Assembly (NCBI GenBank): GCA_937892225.1
Contig: CALAUH010000196.1
Coordinates: forward strand, 1-10,658
Length of the DNA stretch: 10,658 nucleotides
Source: an uncultured Treponema sp.
GTDB lineage: Bacteria; Spirochaetota; Spirochaetia; Treponematales; Treponemataceae
Reading direction: 5' to 3'
Shown here: positions 1-7,119 of the stretch, piece after piece
How the letters are laid out: each line of letters starts with the position of its first letter
Position numbering within the stretch: the first letter of the stretch is position 1
Translations under genes and position numbers: made by a program
Notes under the pieces: model-generated
Database searches by the model: none
What the model was told of the DNA's origin: nothing
Seen by the model: the letters and a program-made list of their open reading frames with translations, nothing else

Positions 1-1859
1 CTTACGAATTCATTAAGATGAAGAATTGGAGCTACCAGGTATTTATCACCAAACATATACTGATCTGTTAATTCCCAGCACTTAGCATCATTAGGGAATT
101 CATAGAACATGGTACGAATCAATGGCGAACCATTAGTATGAGCTTCTTCATATAATTTCTTAATGTAATCATGCATATCAATACGAATATCATAGTATTT
201 TTTCATGATCTTATAGTTATCTTCACCATAGCTCCAAAGCTCGTTGGGCTGACCTGTATGAAGGTATCCGCCACCCCAGTCACGAGTATCTAATGGCGGA
301 ATGTTATAAGGTCCTCTGTCACCATGCATACGTAATACAGCTGAATAAACAGCGAACTGATACCATCTGATTAATAGCTGTCTAAAGTCTGGATCATTAA
401 CATCATCTGTCATAAATCCACCTATATCAGTAGTCCACCAAGGAATACCTGCTAATCCCATATTTAAGCCCTGATAAACAGAATCTTCTAAACAAGCCCA
501 TGTTGATTGAACATCACCATTCCATAAAACCTGATTATATTTTTGTGATCCAACCCATGCACATCTTTCAAGATTTACAAAAACTTTAAGTCCACATTTT
601 TTCATTCCATCATAAAATGCCTGACTATAAAATTTTGGATATATATTTGAACATGATAATGCAGTTCCAAGATAATATCTGTAATTACCATAGTCATAAA
701 CATTATAATCAGGTTCAGCATTATCGAGCCAGAACATATCAATTCCAAAGTCCATATAATTTTTCTTACAGATTTCCCATAAATATTCTCTGGCTTCAGG
801 ATTTGTAGCATCAAAAGTAAGACAGTCTCCATTAAAATCATAAGTCTGATTAGAACCCATTTCAGTTCTGACTAAATAACCTTTTTCCTGCATTTCATAA
901 AAATGAGAACATTTTTTATCTACACTTGGCCATACAGAAACCATAACCTTTGTTCCCATGGCGTGTAATTCATCACACATTGCTTTTGGATCAGGCCAAT
1001 ATTCTTTATCAAATGACCAGTCCCCCTGTCTAGGCCAGTGAAAGAAATCTATGACAATAACATCAAGATGAATACCCAATTCTTTATATTTTCTTGCAAC
1101 ATCTAATACTTCCTGCTGTGTTCTATATCTGAGTTTACATTGCCAGAATCCTAAATAATCTTTAGGCATAACACTTACTCTTCCTGTAACAGCAGTATAA
1201 TTTTTTACAATTTGTGATGGAGTATCTTCTGCGGTTATCCAATAATCTATCTGCTTTGTAGATTCTGCTTTCCATTCAGTAATATTTTTTGCAAAATCAA
1301 CGTATCCAACAGCAGGATTATTCCACAAAAAACCATATCCTAAATTTGAAACAGCAAAAGGAATAGAAATCTGACTATTTCTTTGTGAAAGTTCAAGTCT
1401 GCATCCTTTTAAATCAAGATAAGGCATTTGATATTGTCCCATACCAAATATTTTTTCTTCATCATTTGGATTAAAACGGACTGTAACTTTATAATCTCCA
1501 CCGACAATCCCCTTAAATTCACGATTAATTATTTTTAAACAACAGCTTTCTTTAGTCACAGAAGGATCATAACTTCTAAAATATTCATGTAAAATTAATT
1601 TATTATCCTTATAAAATGATAAAATTCCATTATTATTGATTATGGCTTTGATTTTACCATTTGTTATTATTCCACAATCATTTTGAATATCAATTTCAGG
1701 TTTATAAAATTTAACTTTTTCTGTTAAACCCCAGTCATTATTTAGAATTTCATTTTCATATGTTGAACGAATTCTTAATGAATTTTTTCCCCATGATTCA
1801 ATTTTCAAAGTTTCATTACCCTTTTTAAAAATCAAGGCATTATCCTTTACTGATAACAT
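1..1859 (-). CDS. Glycoside hydrolase family 31 alpha-glycosidase (alpha-glucosidase/alpha-xylosidase type), 3' end beyond window
   Basis: An open frame reads without a stop from ATG 1857-1859 to the left edge (619 codons), so the C-terminus is missing. Its start is preceded by AGGAG six bases upstream. Residues 1 to about 220 look like the N-terminal beta-sandwich of GH31, followed by the catalytic barrel (GFWQCKLRY, then VIVIDFFHW with D271). The GH31 nucleophile signature is WLDNAEPD (W377, nucleophile D379). The probable acid/base is D449 in WNGDVQSTW, preceded by ERCAWVGSQ. GIPWWTTDIGGF and RMHGDRGP follow, as usual in GH31. There is no signal peptide, so the enzyme should be cytoplasmic and cleave terminal alpha-linked glucose or xylose from imported oligosaccharides. 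Family assignment is firm; substrate is not resolvable here, although the WLD..EP nucleophile motif also occurs in alpha-xylosidase-like members. A LacI-type operator-like site lies just upstream. Confidence 0.93.
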   Translation of the reverse strand, partial: MLSVKDNALIFKKGNETLKIESWGKNSLRIRSTYENEILNNDWGLTEKVKFYKPEIDIQNDCGIITNGKIKAIINNNGILSFYKDNKLILHEYFRSYDPSVTKESCCLKIINREFKGIVGGDYKVTVRFNPNDEEKIFGMGQYQMPYLDLKGCRLELSQRNSQISIPFAVSNLGYGFLWNNPAVGYVDFAKNITEWKAESTKQIDYWITAEDTPSQIVKNYTAVTGRVSVMPKDYLGFWQCKLRYRTQQEVLDVARKYKELGIHLDVIVIDFFHWPRQGDWSFDKEYWPDPKAMCDELHAMGTKVMVSVWPSVDKKCSHFYEMQEKGYLVRTEMGSNQTYDFNGDCLTFDATNPEAREYLWEICKKNYMDFGIDMFWLDNAEPDYNVYDYGNYRYYLGTALSCSNIYPKFYSQAFYDGMKKCGLKVFVNLERCAWVGSQKYNQVLWNGDVQSTWACLEDSVYQGLNMGLAGIPWWTTDIGGFMTDDVNDPDFRQLLIRWYQFAVYSAVLRMHGDRGPYNIPPLDTRDWGGGYLHTGQPNELWSYGEDNYKIMKKYYDIRIDMHDYIKKLYEEAHTNGSPLIRTMFYEFPNDAKCWELTDQYMFGDKYLVAPILHLNEFV

Positions 1860-1879
1860 AAAAAACTCCTGTATTTATA

Positions 1880-1891
1880 TTAATCGTTTAA
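1880..1891. promoter_or_regulatory. LacI-family operator-like site before the GH31 gene
   Basis: TTAATCGTTTAA is an imperfect palindrome, with TTAA arms around a central CG and one mismatched symmetric pair. LacI-family sugar regulators commonly bind palindromes with a central CG. The site covers the predicted transcription start of the GH31 gene, where a repressor would block initiation. No regulator gene is visible in the window, so the binding protein is unknown. Confidence 0.35.
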
Positions 1892-1894
1892 CTA

Positions 1895-1903
1895 ATAATA
1901 TCA
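1895..1903 (-). promoter_or_regulatory. Extended -10 promoter of the GH31 gene
   Basis: On the minus strand the sequence reads TGATATTAT, an extended -10 (TGn plus TATTAT at 1900-1895). No good -35 lies at 17 bp (ATATTT), which extended -10 promoters tolerate. The predicted start near 1888 gives a leader of about 30 nt containing the AGGAG ribosome binding site. In AT-rich DNA such matches also occur by chance. Confidence 0.45.
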
Positions 1904-1963
1904 TTTTTTAAAATAAAAAATATTAGGGAATTTTCTTATTTAATGTAAAATTTTTTAAAAAAT

Positions 1964-1994
1964 GTTACACATTTCATTATTTAAATGTTATACT
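1964..1994 (+). promoter_or_regulatory. Probable promoter of the leuD-like gene
   Basis: An extended -10, TGTTATACT (1986-1994), is the best sigma70 match upstream of the gene. GTTACA at 1964-1969 could serve as -35, but at a long spacing of 19 bp. The predicted start near 2001 leaves a leader of about 60 nt, which carries the palindrome at 2027-2040 and the AGGAG ribosome binding site at 2051-2055. Confidence 0.4.
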
Positions 1995-2026
1995 TTTATA
2001 GATAGTAATATCAAAAAATATTAAAT

Positions 2027-2040
2027 ACGTTTTAAAACGT
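2027..2040. repeat. Perfect 14-bp palindrome in the leuD-like leader
   Basis: ACGTTTTAAAACGT is a perfect inverted repeat with no loop. It lies about 26 nt downstream of the predicted transcription start and 10 bp before the ribosome binding site. It has no T-tract and no unpaired loop, so a dimeric repressor site is a better reading than a terminator. The binding protein is unknown. Confidence 0.45.
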
Positions 2041-2061
2041 TAATTTTCTTAGGAGAATAAA

Positions 2062-2595
2062 ATGAAACAGTTTGGCGGTACAGTACTGTTTTTGGATCGT
2101 TCAGAAATTAATACTGACGAAATAATTCCAGCAGAATATCTTTCAGAAAATGATAAAAAAGCAATGCAGCCTTATCTTTTTGAAAATCTAAAGATAGAAG
2201 GTTTTAATTCAAAAACAGATGTTGCCGGAAAAAAAGTAATTATTACAAGAGATAACTTTGGTTATGGTACAGAAAACGAACATACACCATGGGCATTTGA
2301 AGTAAATGGTATTTATGTTGTAGTAGCTTCAGGTTTTGCAAAAAACTTTAGACAGAATATGCTTAACAACAATCTTTTAACAATTGAACTTGATAAAAAA
2401 TCTATGGCAGATGTTTTCCATACATTTGCAGATAAAGATACAGAATGTAAAATTGTTATTAATGATGATGGAACTGCTAAAGTAAAATTAATTGCAGGTT
2501 CTCTTTCAAAAAGCTATCCTTTTAAAATTGATGAATTTGAAAAACCAATTGTAAATAATGAACAATGGGTTGGTTTTACAACAAGTAAAATTTAA
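2062..2595 (+). CDS. leuD: 3-isopropylmalate dehydratase small subunit-like (aconitase swivel domain) protein
   Basis: This 177-residue protein has the length and layout of LeuD, the small swivel subunit that closes over the iron-sulfur large subunit LeuC in leucine synthesis. INTDEIIPAEYL (residues 16-27) matches the LeuD N-terminal NTDxIIPxxYL motif. GFAKNFRQNMLNNNLL (91-106) matches the SFAxIFRRNAxNxGL segment. The usual GSSREHAPW active-site loop instead reads GTENEHTPW (69-77), so the Ser-Ser-Arg that contacts substrate in the aconitase superfamily is Thr-Glu-Asn (T70, E71, N72). The family is clear, but the exact substrate is doubtful and the symbol is provisional. No leuC lies beside it: the gene is alone between its own promoter region and a strong terminator. 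The start is fixed by AGGAG six bases upstream. Confidence 0.8.
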   Translation: MKQFGGTVLFLDRSEINTDEIIPAEYLSENDKKAMQPYLFENLKIEGFNSKTDVAGKKVIITRDNFGYGTENEHTPWAFEVNGIYVVVASGFAKNFRQNMLNNNLLTIELDKKSMADVFHTFADKDTECKIVINDDGTAKVKLIAGSLSKSYPFKIDEFEKPIVNNEQWVGFTTSKI

Positions 2596-2608
2596 TAAAT
2601 AATTTTAT

Positions 2609-2648
2609 AAAAAAAAAGACTGTTTCATTTGAAACAGTCTTTTTTTTA
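2609..2648. terminator. Bidirectional intrinsic terminator between leuD-like gene and cmk
   Basis: GACTGTTTC (2618-2626) pairs with GAAACAGTC (2631-2639) around the loop ATTT. An A-tract on the left and a T-tract on the right extend the stem and supply the U-run on either strand. It sits between two convergent genes (stops at 2595 and 2646), and its right T-tract touches the cmk stop codon. Confidence 0.93.
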
Positions 2649-3200
2649 TTTAACCAAACCTTTCTGTTTTAGATTATCAATAATTAAATCTACAATTTGT
2701 TCCGGCTGATACTTTGATGTATCTATAATTAAATCTACAAATGAATAATCATTATTATCTATATTATAAAATTCTTTATATCTAGAAGAATCTTCTTTAT
2801 CTCTCATTGCAGTAAATTCTTTTATTTCTTCAAGATTTCCGCCTTCTCTATTATAAACTCTTAATGCCCTGGTTTCTTCTGAAGCATAAAGATAAACTTT
2901 AAAATCAGCTTCTTTTAACATCCAGATTGCAAGACGGCTTCCTAATACACAAGATTCTTGTAAAGCTAATTCAACCTGATGTTTATCTACATATTTATCA
3001 TATGAATCATCATTTTTAGCTGCCTGAATAACTTCTTTTAAAGTCATTCCTTTTTCTTCTGCAAGTTGTCTGAAAGTATAATTTATAAGTTTTACATTAA
3101 GTTTTTTTGCCAGCAAACCAGATACTGTAGTATTTCCACATCCTGATTTACCACTAATTGCAATTCGTAATTCATTTTTTTTACACATATTCATTTCCAT
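2646..3200 (-). CDS. cmk: Archaeal-type cytidylate kinase
   Basis: Predicted (d)CMP kinase, transferring phosphate from ATP to CMP or dCMP in the cytoplasm. The protein begins with a P-loop, SGKSGCGNTT (residues 16-25). It continues with LGSRLAIWMLKEADFKVYLYASEETRALRV..REG (86-120), resembling the archaeal CMK core that includes the arginine-rich lid. RYKEFYNIDNNDYSFVDLIIDTS (140-162) is also typical of that subfamily. At 184 residues it is shorter than the roughly 220-residue enteric type. The canonical P-loop lysine is replaced by N23. It is the last gene of murC-yicC-cmk, starting three bases after the yicC stop. In-frame ATGs at 3194 and 3188 are alternative starts; the one at 3188 has GGAA at SD distance and would leave the P-loop intact, so the true start may be there. 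Confidence 0.85.
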   Translation of the reverse strand: MEMNMCKKNELRIAISGKSGCGNTTVSGLLAKKLNVKLINYTFRQLAEEKGMTLKEVIQAAKNDDSYDKYVDKHQVELALQESCVLGSRLAIWMLKEADFKVYLYASEETRALRVYNREGGNLEEIKEFTAMRDKEDSSRYKEFYNIDNNDYSFVDLIIDTSKYQPEQIVDLIIDNLKQKGLVK

Positions 3201-3203
3201 TAA

Positions 3204-4076
3204 TTATTCAACATTCTTACTCTGTTCACGAATATTTTCAAGACTGTCTTTTGCTGCAACAACAACTGCACCAACTTCAGCAAATTGATTTTTACTTCCA
3301 ATCGTATTTATTTCACGATTCATTTCCTGACAGATAAAATCAAGTTTTTTACCTGGAGTAGGATTATTTTTTAATTCATCTTTCATCGCCTGAATATGAC
3401 TGTGTAATCGTACAATTTCTTCGTTGATTGTATATTTTACAAGCATAGAAGCTGTTTCTGACATGATTCTATTCTGATCTGCATGTTCACCGACAAGTTC
3501 ATTAAATTTAGCAGAAATCTGTTCCTTAAAAATACTTTCCATTTTTGGCTGCCATTCAAGAAAGAATTCTGCAGATTCTTCAAGTTTAGAAAGTTTTGCT
3601 TCAAGATCTTTTTTCATATTCTCACCTTCTCTTAAACGGTCAGAACAGAATTTCTTAAAAGCTTTATCAAAAACAGGTGTAATCATATCTTTATATTTTT
3701 CAATATCATATGATTTATTAGAATTCAAAACGCCCGGCTGAGATAGTAATTCATGCAGTACTACTTCAGGTTTTAAATTAATTCCTGCAGCATGTGCAAT
3801 TTTTTTAAATGCATTCATATAAGTTGCTGCAAGTTTCTGATCAACTGTAATTTCTGCATCAGATTGTAATTCTTTTATCCTTATAAAAACATCAACCTTT
3901 CCGCGTACTACTTTTTGAATTATTTTATTTCTAAAATAATTTTCTAATTGATTTAAATAAGGTGGCAAATTAATAAATAAATCTAAAAAGCGTGAATTTA
4001 CAGATTTGATTTCTACGCTTACTACTGCATTTTCGGAAGACCATTCCTCATATGCATAGCCTGTCATGCTAGTCAT
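3204..4076 (-). CDS. yicC: YicC/YloC family endoribonuclease-like protein
   Basis: This 290-residue protein has the normal family length. It opens with MTSMTGYAY (family MxxSMTGFG), followed by VEIKSVNSRFLDLFINLP (residues 21-38), the YicC N-terminal domain. The C-terminal DUF1732 part carries NEEIVRLHSHI (about 218-228) and GKKLDFICQEMNREINTIGSKNQ, the most conserved stretch of the family. Members have been linked to RNA cleavage and stress or stationary-phase physiology; the target here is unknown. Its ribosome binding site AAGGAG lies inside the last codons of murC, and only three bases separate the murC stop from this ATG, so translational coupling is likely. In other bacteria yicC often neighbours gmk, another nucleotide kinase gene; here the neighbour is cmk. 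Confidence 0.92.
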   Translation of the reverse strand: MTSMTGYAYEEWSSENAVVSVEIKSVNSRFLDLFINLPPYLNQLENYFRNKIIQKVVRGKVDVFIRIKELQSDAEITVDQKLAATYMNAFKKIAHAAGINLKPEVVLHELLSQPGVLNSNKSYDIEKYKDMITPVFDKAFKKFCSDRLREGENMKKDLEAKLSKLEESAEFFLEWQPKMESIFKEQISAKFNELVGEHADQNRIMSETASMLVKYTINEEIVRLHSHIQAMKDELKNNPTPGKKLDFICQEMNREINTIGSKNQFAEVGAVVVAAKDSLENIREQSKNVE

Positions 4077-4079
4077 TTG

Positions 4080-5660
4080 TTATAACTCCTTACCTACCTT
4101 CCAATTATCTCCTGCACCCATCGTAACAAATAAATATCCGTCAGAATAATTTTCTGGTAGAGGTTTATTAATTTCAGCCCTTATAAATTCAACAGCATCA
4201 AGAGGTTCATCAAAATAATAAACTATATCTTCTGGTGCTTTTGTATTTCCTTCTAGTTTAACGCAATTTTGAACTTTTGCAATATGTTTTAACGTTTCTT
4301 CATAAAGAGTTTTGCCTGTTATTGAAAAATCACTGGCATTTTCTCTTGCAGAACTATAAATTTTATTCAAAATGATTATATCTGCACTGTCTGTACATTC
4401 AGCAAATTCCTTTAATAAAGCCTGAGTTCTACTGTAAGTATGGCTCATAAAATCTACGATAATCTTTCTTTTATTATAAAATTCTCTATAACCTTCAAGT
4501 GTTGTTTTTACTGCAGTAGGATGATGACCATAATCATCTAAAACAATAACATCATTTCCAGAAGAAGTTTTAAATTGTTTTACAATTTCGCTTCTTCGTT
4601 TTCCACCGCTAAAATTACTTAATCCTTGTAAAATCTTTTCTTTATAATCAACTGGATGTTTACCAAAGTATCTTAAAATCTGACAAACTAAAGCTACAGC
4701 TGCAGTTGCATCTAAAACTTCATGTTTGCCCGGCATTTTTAAAAAGAATTCTTTATCATCTTTTGAATTAAATAAATTGATTGAAAATTTATTCTGTTCA
4801 TTTTCAACTTTACCAAAATTTAATTTAAAATCACCACCTGCATTTTGACCATATGGAATCATATTTAAGTCAGGTCTTTTGTTATAGGCAATCAATGCTG
4901 TTTCTACAGCACCATTATCATCAGCACAATAAATTAAATCACCATTTTCTGGTAACTTACAAATATAATCTACAAATGCATCACGAATATCTTCATATGT
5001 TGGATAATAATCCTGATGATCACTTTCTACTGATGTAAGAATTATTTTTTTAGGATAAAAACTCATAAAATGGCGCTGATATTCACATGTCTCTGCAACA
5101 AACACATTATGATTTTTTTTATAATTTGGACATACGTTTTCTTCTTTATTATTTTGATTTTTGATTAAATCAGATGTATATGTACAGGTTCCACCAAAAG
5201 AATTGATAATTGAACCTGCAAGAACCTGTGTCGGTAAATCAAGTTCTTTTAGAATAGTTCCTACTAATCCTGTTGTAGAAGTTTTACCATGAACACCACA
5301 GATTCCACATGAATATGCTTTTGAACTGTAACTTCCTAATGCCTGTGTATATAACAAACATGGAATATTTTTATTTACTGCTTCTATTAAATCTGGATTT
5401 TTATCTAACTTATAGGCAGATGAATAAACTACATATTGAATATCATCTGTAATATTATCTTTACTAAAAGGAAGTGCTTTTAAGCCTAATTTTTCAAGGA
5501 TTTCATCAGTATAAAAACGTTCTTCTACATCTGAACCTGTAATTATAGCTCCATTATGATAGAAAATTTCTACCAAAGCAGCCATCCCTGTACCTTTTAT
5601 TCCAACAAAATGTATATGTATTCCTGATAAATTATCTGGTAACTGTATTTCTTTTTCCAT
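4080..5660 (-). CDS. murC: UDP-N-acetylmuramate--L-alanine ligase
   Basis: MurC joins L-alanine to UDP-MurNAc using ATP, the first step in building the peptidoglycan stem peptide. Visible motifs are HFVGIKGTGMAAL (17-29, UDP-substrate domain), the ATP-binding loop GVHGKTSTT (122-130), VESDHQDYYP (211-220), GKRRSE (353-358), DDYGHHPTAV (375-384) and MGAGD (514-518). GAGD near the end and a full C-terminal ligase domain favour MurC over the recycling ligase Mpl, which cannot be fully excluded. At 526 residues it is longer than most MurC proteins (about 450-490). Part of the excess is an Asn/Lys-rich stretch near 166-185, before VFVAETCEY. It leads the murC-yicC-cmk operon. No Shine-Dalgarno precedes the ATG, and the predicted transcript starts almost on it (see the promoter entry). 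Confidence 0.88.
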   Translation of the reverse strand: MEKEIQLPDNLSGIHIHFVGIKGTGMAALVEIFYHNGAIITGSDVEERFYTDEILEKLGLKALPFSKDNITDDIQYVVYSSAYKLDKNPDLIEAVNKNIPCLLYTQALGSYSSKAYSCGICGVHGKTSTTGLVGTILKELDLPTQVLAGSIINSFGGTCTYTSDLIKNQNNKEENVCPNYKKNHNVFVAETCEYQRHFMSFYPKKIILTSVESDHQDYYPTYEDIRDAFVDYICKLPENGDLIYCADDNGAVETALIAYNKRPDLNMIPYGQNAGGDFKLNFGKVENEQNKFSINLFNSKDDKEFFLKMPGKHEVLDATAAVALVCQILRYFGKHPVDYKEKILQGLSNFSGGKRRSEIVKQFKTSSGNDVIVLDDYGHHPTAVKTTLEGYREFYNKRKIIVDFMSHTYSRTQALLKEFAECTDSADIIILNKIYSSARENASDFSITGKTLYEETLKHIAKVQNCVKLEGNTKAPEDIVYYFDEPLDAVEFIRAEINKPLPENYSDGYLFVTMGAGDNWKVGKEL

Positions 5661-5668
5661 AATAATTT

Positions 5669-5696
5669 ATTATATCATTTTTATATAAATTGAAAA
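5669..5696 (-). promoter_or_regulatory. murC operon promoter, predicted leaderless start
   Basis: On the minus strand TGATATAAT gives a perfect -10 (5674-5669) with the TG extension. TTTTCA (5696-5691) is a 4/6 match to the -35 at 16 bp. Only eight bases separate the -10 from the murC ATG, so initiation would fall on or within two bases of the A of ATG. The -35 lies inside the U-tract of the flagellar operon terminator. Confidence 0.6.
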
Positions 5697-5724
5697 AGAC
5701 CGTTTTACAACGTAAAACGGTCTT
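5692..5724 (-). terminator. Intrinsic terminator of the flgF-flgG-flgJ operon
   Basis: A perfect 13-bp stem pairs 5696-5708 (AAGACCGTTTTAC) with 5712-5724 around a 3-nt loop. On the minus strand the stem runs into TTTTT. It lies about 55 bp after the flgJ stop and directly before the murC promoter, so it insulates the two operons. Confidence 0.9.
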
Positions 5725-5777
5725 AAAGATGTAAAAAAATATATTAGAGGAATTTCTAATAAACTAATTAATATAAA

Positions 5778-6290
5778 TTAAACTAAACTTAAATAAATCT
5801 GATCTGCTAATCCGAAACCTGCATTTTTTGTCATTGCAGTAGCATATTCATCATAAAGCATATCTTCGTACATATCCTGTGCAAAATCATTATCTTGTGA
5901 TTTTAATACAGTTTTACGCATAGATGATAACATCTGCTTAACAAAAAAGCCTTCTAATTCCATAGCTTTTTCATATAACTTGCTTGTTTTATCGATTGTT
6001 TTTGAAGTAACATTTGAATTTGCCTGATTAGCTGCAGCACCTGAAGGTTTAGCATTTTTATCTGATTCATTTACGAAAGTTCCAGCATATCCAGAAGTAT
6101 AATCCCCATTTAATCTTCCGTCTTCTGCAATCTGATCAGATGCAATAGTTCCTCTACCGTCATTCTGAGCCTGCATTGTTTTTAATAAATCAGCAAATTT
6201 TGCATTTTCTGAATTAGTTTTTGCAGACTGAAAAGCAGCATTTCCGTTTGTAATTGAACTATATGTATTTCCTATTAAACCAACATTCAT
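5778..6290 (-). CDS. flgJ: Flagellar rod-binding protein FlgJ (short, no muramidase domain)
   Basis: The C-terminal part, KAMELEGFFVKQMLSSMRKTV...DMYEDMLYDEYATAMTKNAGFGLADQIYLSL (about residues 107-169), is the Rod-binding domain of FlgJ. It caps or chaperones assembly of the periplasmic rod. The C-terminal glucosaminidase of enterobacterial FlgJ is absent; the 170-residue single-domain form is normal in spirochaetes. The N-terminal 100 residues are Asn/Ala/Ser-rich and look disordered. I place the start at ATG 6288-6290, because GGTGGG sits at the right distance upstream. An in-frame GTG at 6297-6299 would add three residues but has no ribosome binding site and overlaps this GGTGGG. It follows flgG by 23 bases in the same operon. 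Confidence 0.87.
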   Translation of the reverse strand: MNVGLIGNTYSSITNGNAAFQSAKTNSENAKFADLLKTMQAQNDGRGTIASDQIAEDGRLNGDYTSGYAGTFVNESDKNAKPSGAAANQANSNVTSKTIDKTSKLYEKAMELEGFFVKQMLSSMRKTVLKSQDNDFAQDMYEDMLYDEYATAMTKNAGFGLADQIYLSLV

Positions 6291-6313
6291 ATTTCCCACC
6301 AGTTATTTATCTG

Positions 6314-7108
6314 CTATCTTTTTAAGTTTACAGCTGTACTTAACATATTATCTGAAGTTTGAATTGCTTTTGAATCAAATTCATATGCACGCTGTGCAAC
6401 AATCATTTGAACCATTTCGTTTACTACAGATACATTCGACATTTCAAGAAATTTATGTCTTGTATCACCAAAACCATCGTAACCTGGACGACCTGCTACA
6501 GCTTCTCCAGAGGCATTGGTAACTTTGAAAATATTATCACCTTCTGCCTGTAAACCTACAGGGTTTGGAAATCTGTATAATTCAAGCTGACCTACATCAA
6601 CAGGATCATTACCACCATTAACTTTTACACTTACTTTACCAGTCTGTGTAATATTTAAAGTAGTTACATCATAACCTTCTGGTAGAATAATTTCTGGCAA
6701 AACACGCATACCGTTTGATGTTACAAGCTGTCCGTTTGAGTCAATCTTAAAAGAACCATCTCTTGTATATGCATAACTTCCATCATATTTTAATACACGG
6801 AAAAATCCTTCACCGACAATTGCAACATCAGTATCTACACCTGTATTCTGTAAAGAACCTTGATTCATAATTCTTTGAGTTGCACCAACTTTAACACCAC
6901 AACCCTGCTGAATACCAACTGGAGTTACAGTATCTTCTGTTGCCGGTGTACCAGCTAATTTTATATTCTGATAAATTAAATCTTCAAATTCTACACGCTG
7001 CTGTTTATAACCTGTTGTATTTACATTAGATAAGTTGTTTGATATAGCATCTATATTTGACTGCTGTCCATTCATACCTGTAGCAGCTGTCCATAATGAT
7101 CTAACCAT
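6314..7108 (-). CDS. flgG: Flagellar basal-body distal rod protein FlgG
   Basis: FlgG forms the distal rod of the flagellum, in spirochaetes within the periplasm. The 264-residue length is standard. The N-terminus MVRSLWTAATGMNGQQSNIDAISNNLSNVNTTGYK is the flagellar rod/hook signature (TAATGM..Q, DAISNNLSNVNTTGYK, residues 7-35). The middle has GEGFFRV and YTRDGSFKID, the usual FlgE/F/G domain. The C-terminus has SNVSVVNEMVQMIVAQRAYEFDSKAIQTSDNML, the paired helix of the rod protein core. A ribosome binding site AAGGGGA overlaps the flgF stop, and 11 bases lie between the genes, pointing to coupled expression. Rod proteins are exported by the flagellar type III system, consistent with no Sec signal. 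Confidence 0.95.
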   Translation of the reverse strand: MVRSLWTAATGMNGQQSNIDAISNNLSNVNTTGYKQQRVEFEDLIYQNIKLAGTPATEDTVTPVGIQQGCGVKVGATQRIMNQGSLQNTGVDTDVAIVGEGFFRVLKYDGSYAYTRDGSFKIDSNGQLVTSNGMRVLPEIILPEGYDVTTLNITQTGKVSVKVNGGNDPVDVGQLELYRFPNPVGLQAEGDNIFKVTNASGEAVAGRPGYDGFGDTRHKFLEMSNVSVVNEMVQMIVAQRAYEFDSKAIQTSDNMLSTAVNLKR

Positions 7109-7119
7109 TTAATATCCCC

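Noticed and set aside
602..841. Open frames at 602-841 (-) and 617-808 (+)
   Set aside because: Both lie inside the continuous GH31 reading frame, which carries the family motifs; they have no ribosome binding site and their products are low-complexity shadows.
4853..5038. Plus-strand open frame inside murC
   Set aside because: It is antisense to conserved MurC sequence, encodes a His/Gln-rich peptide with no recognisable pattern, and has no promoter or ribosome binding site.
5742..5761. Weak inverted repeat just after flgJ (TATTAGA ... TCTAATA)
   Set aside because: Only seven A/T-rich pairs over a 6-nt loop; it is followed by a T-run on the minus strand, but the much stronger hairpin at 5696-5724 explains termination.
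6297..6299. GTG start for flgJ
   Set aside because: It overlaps the GGTGGG that serves as ribosome binding site for the ATG at 6290 and has no ribosome binding site of its own.
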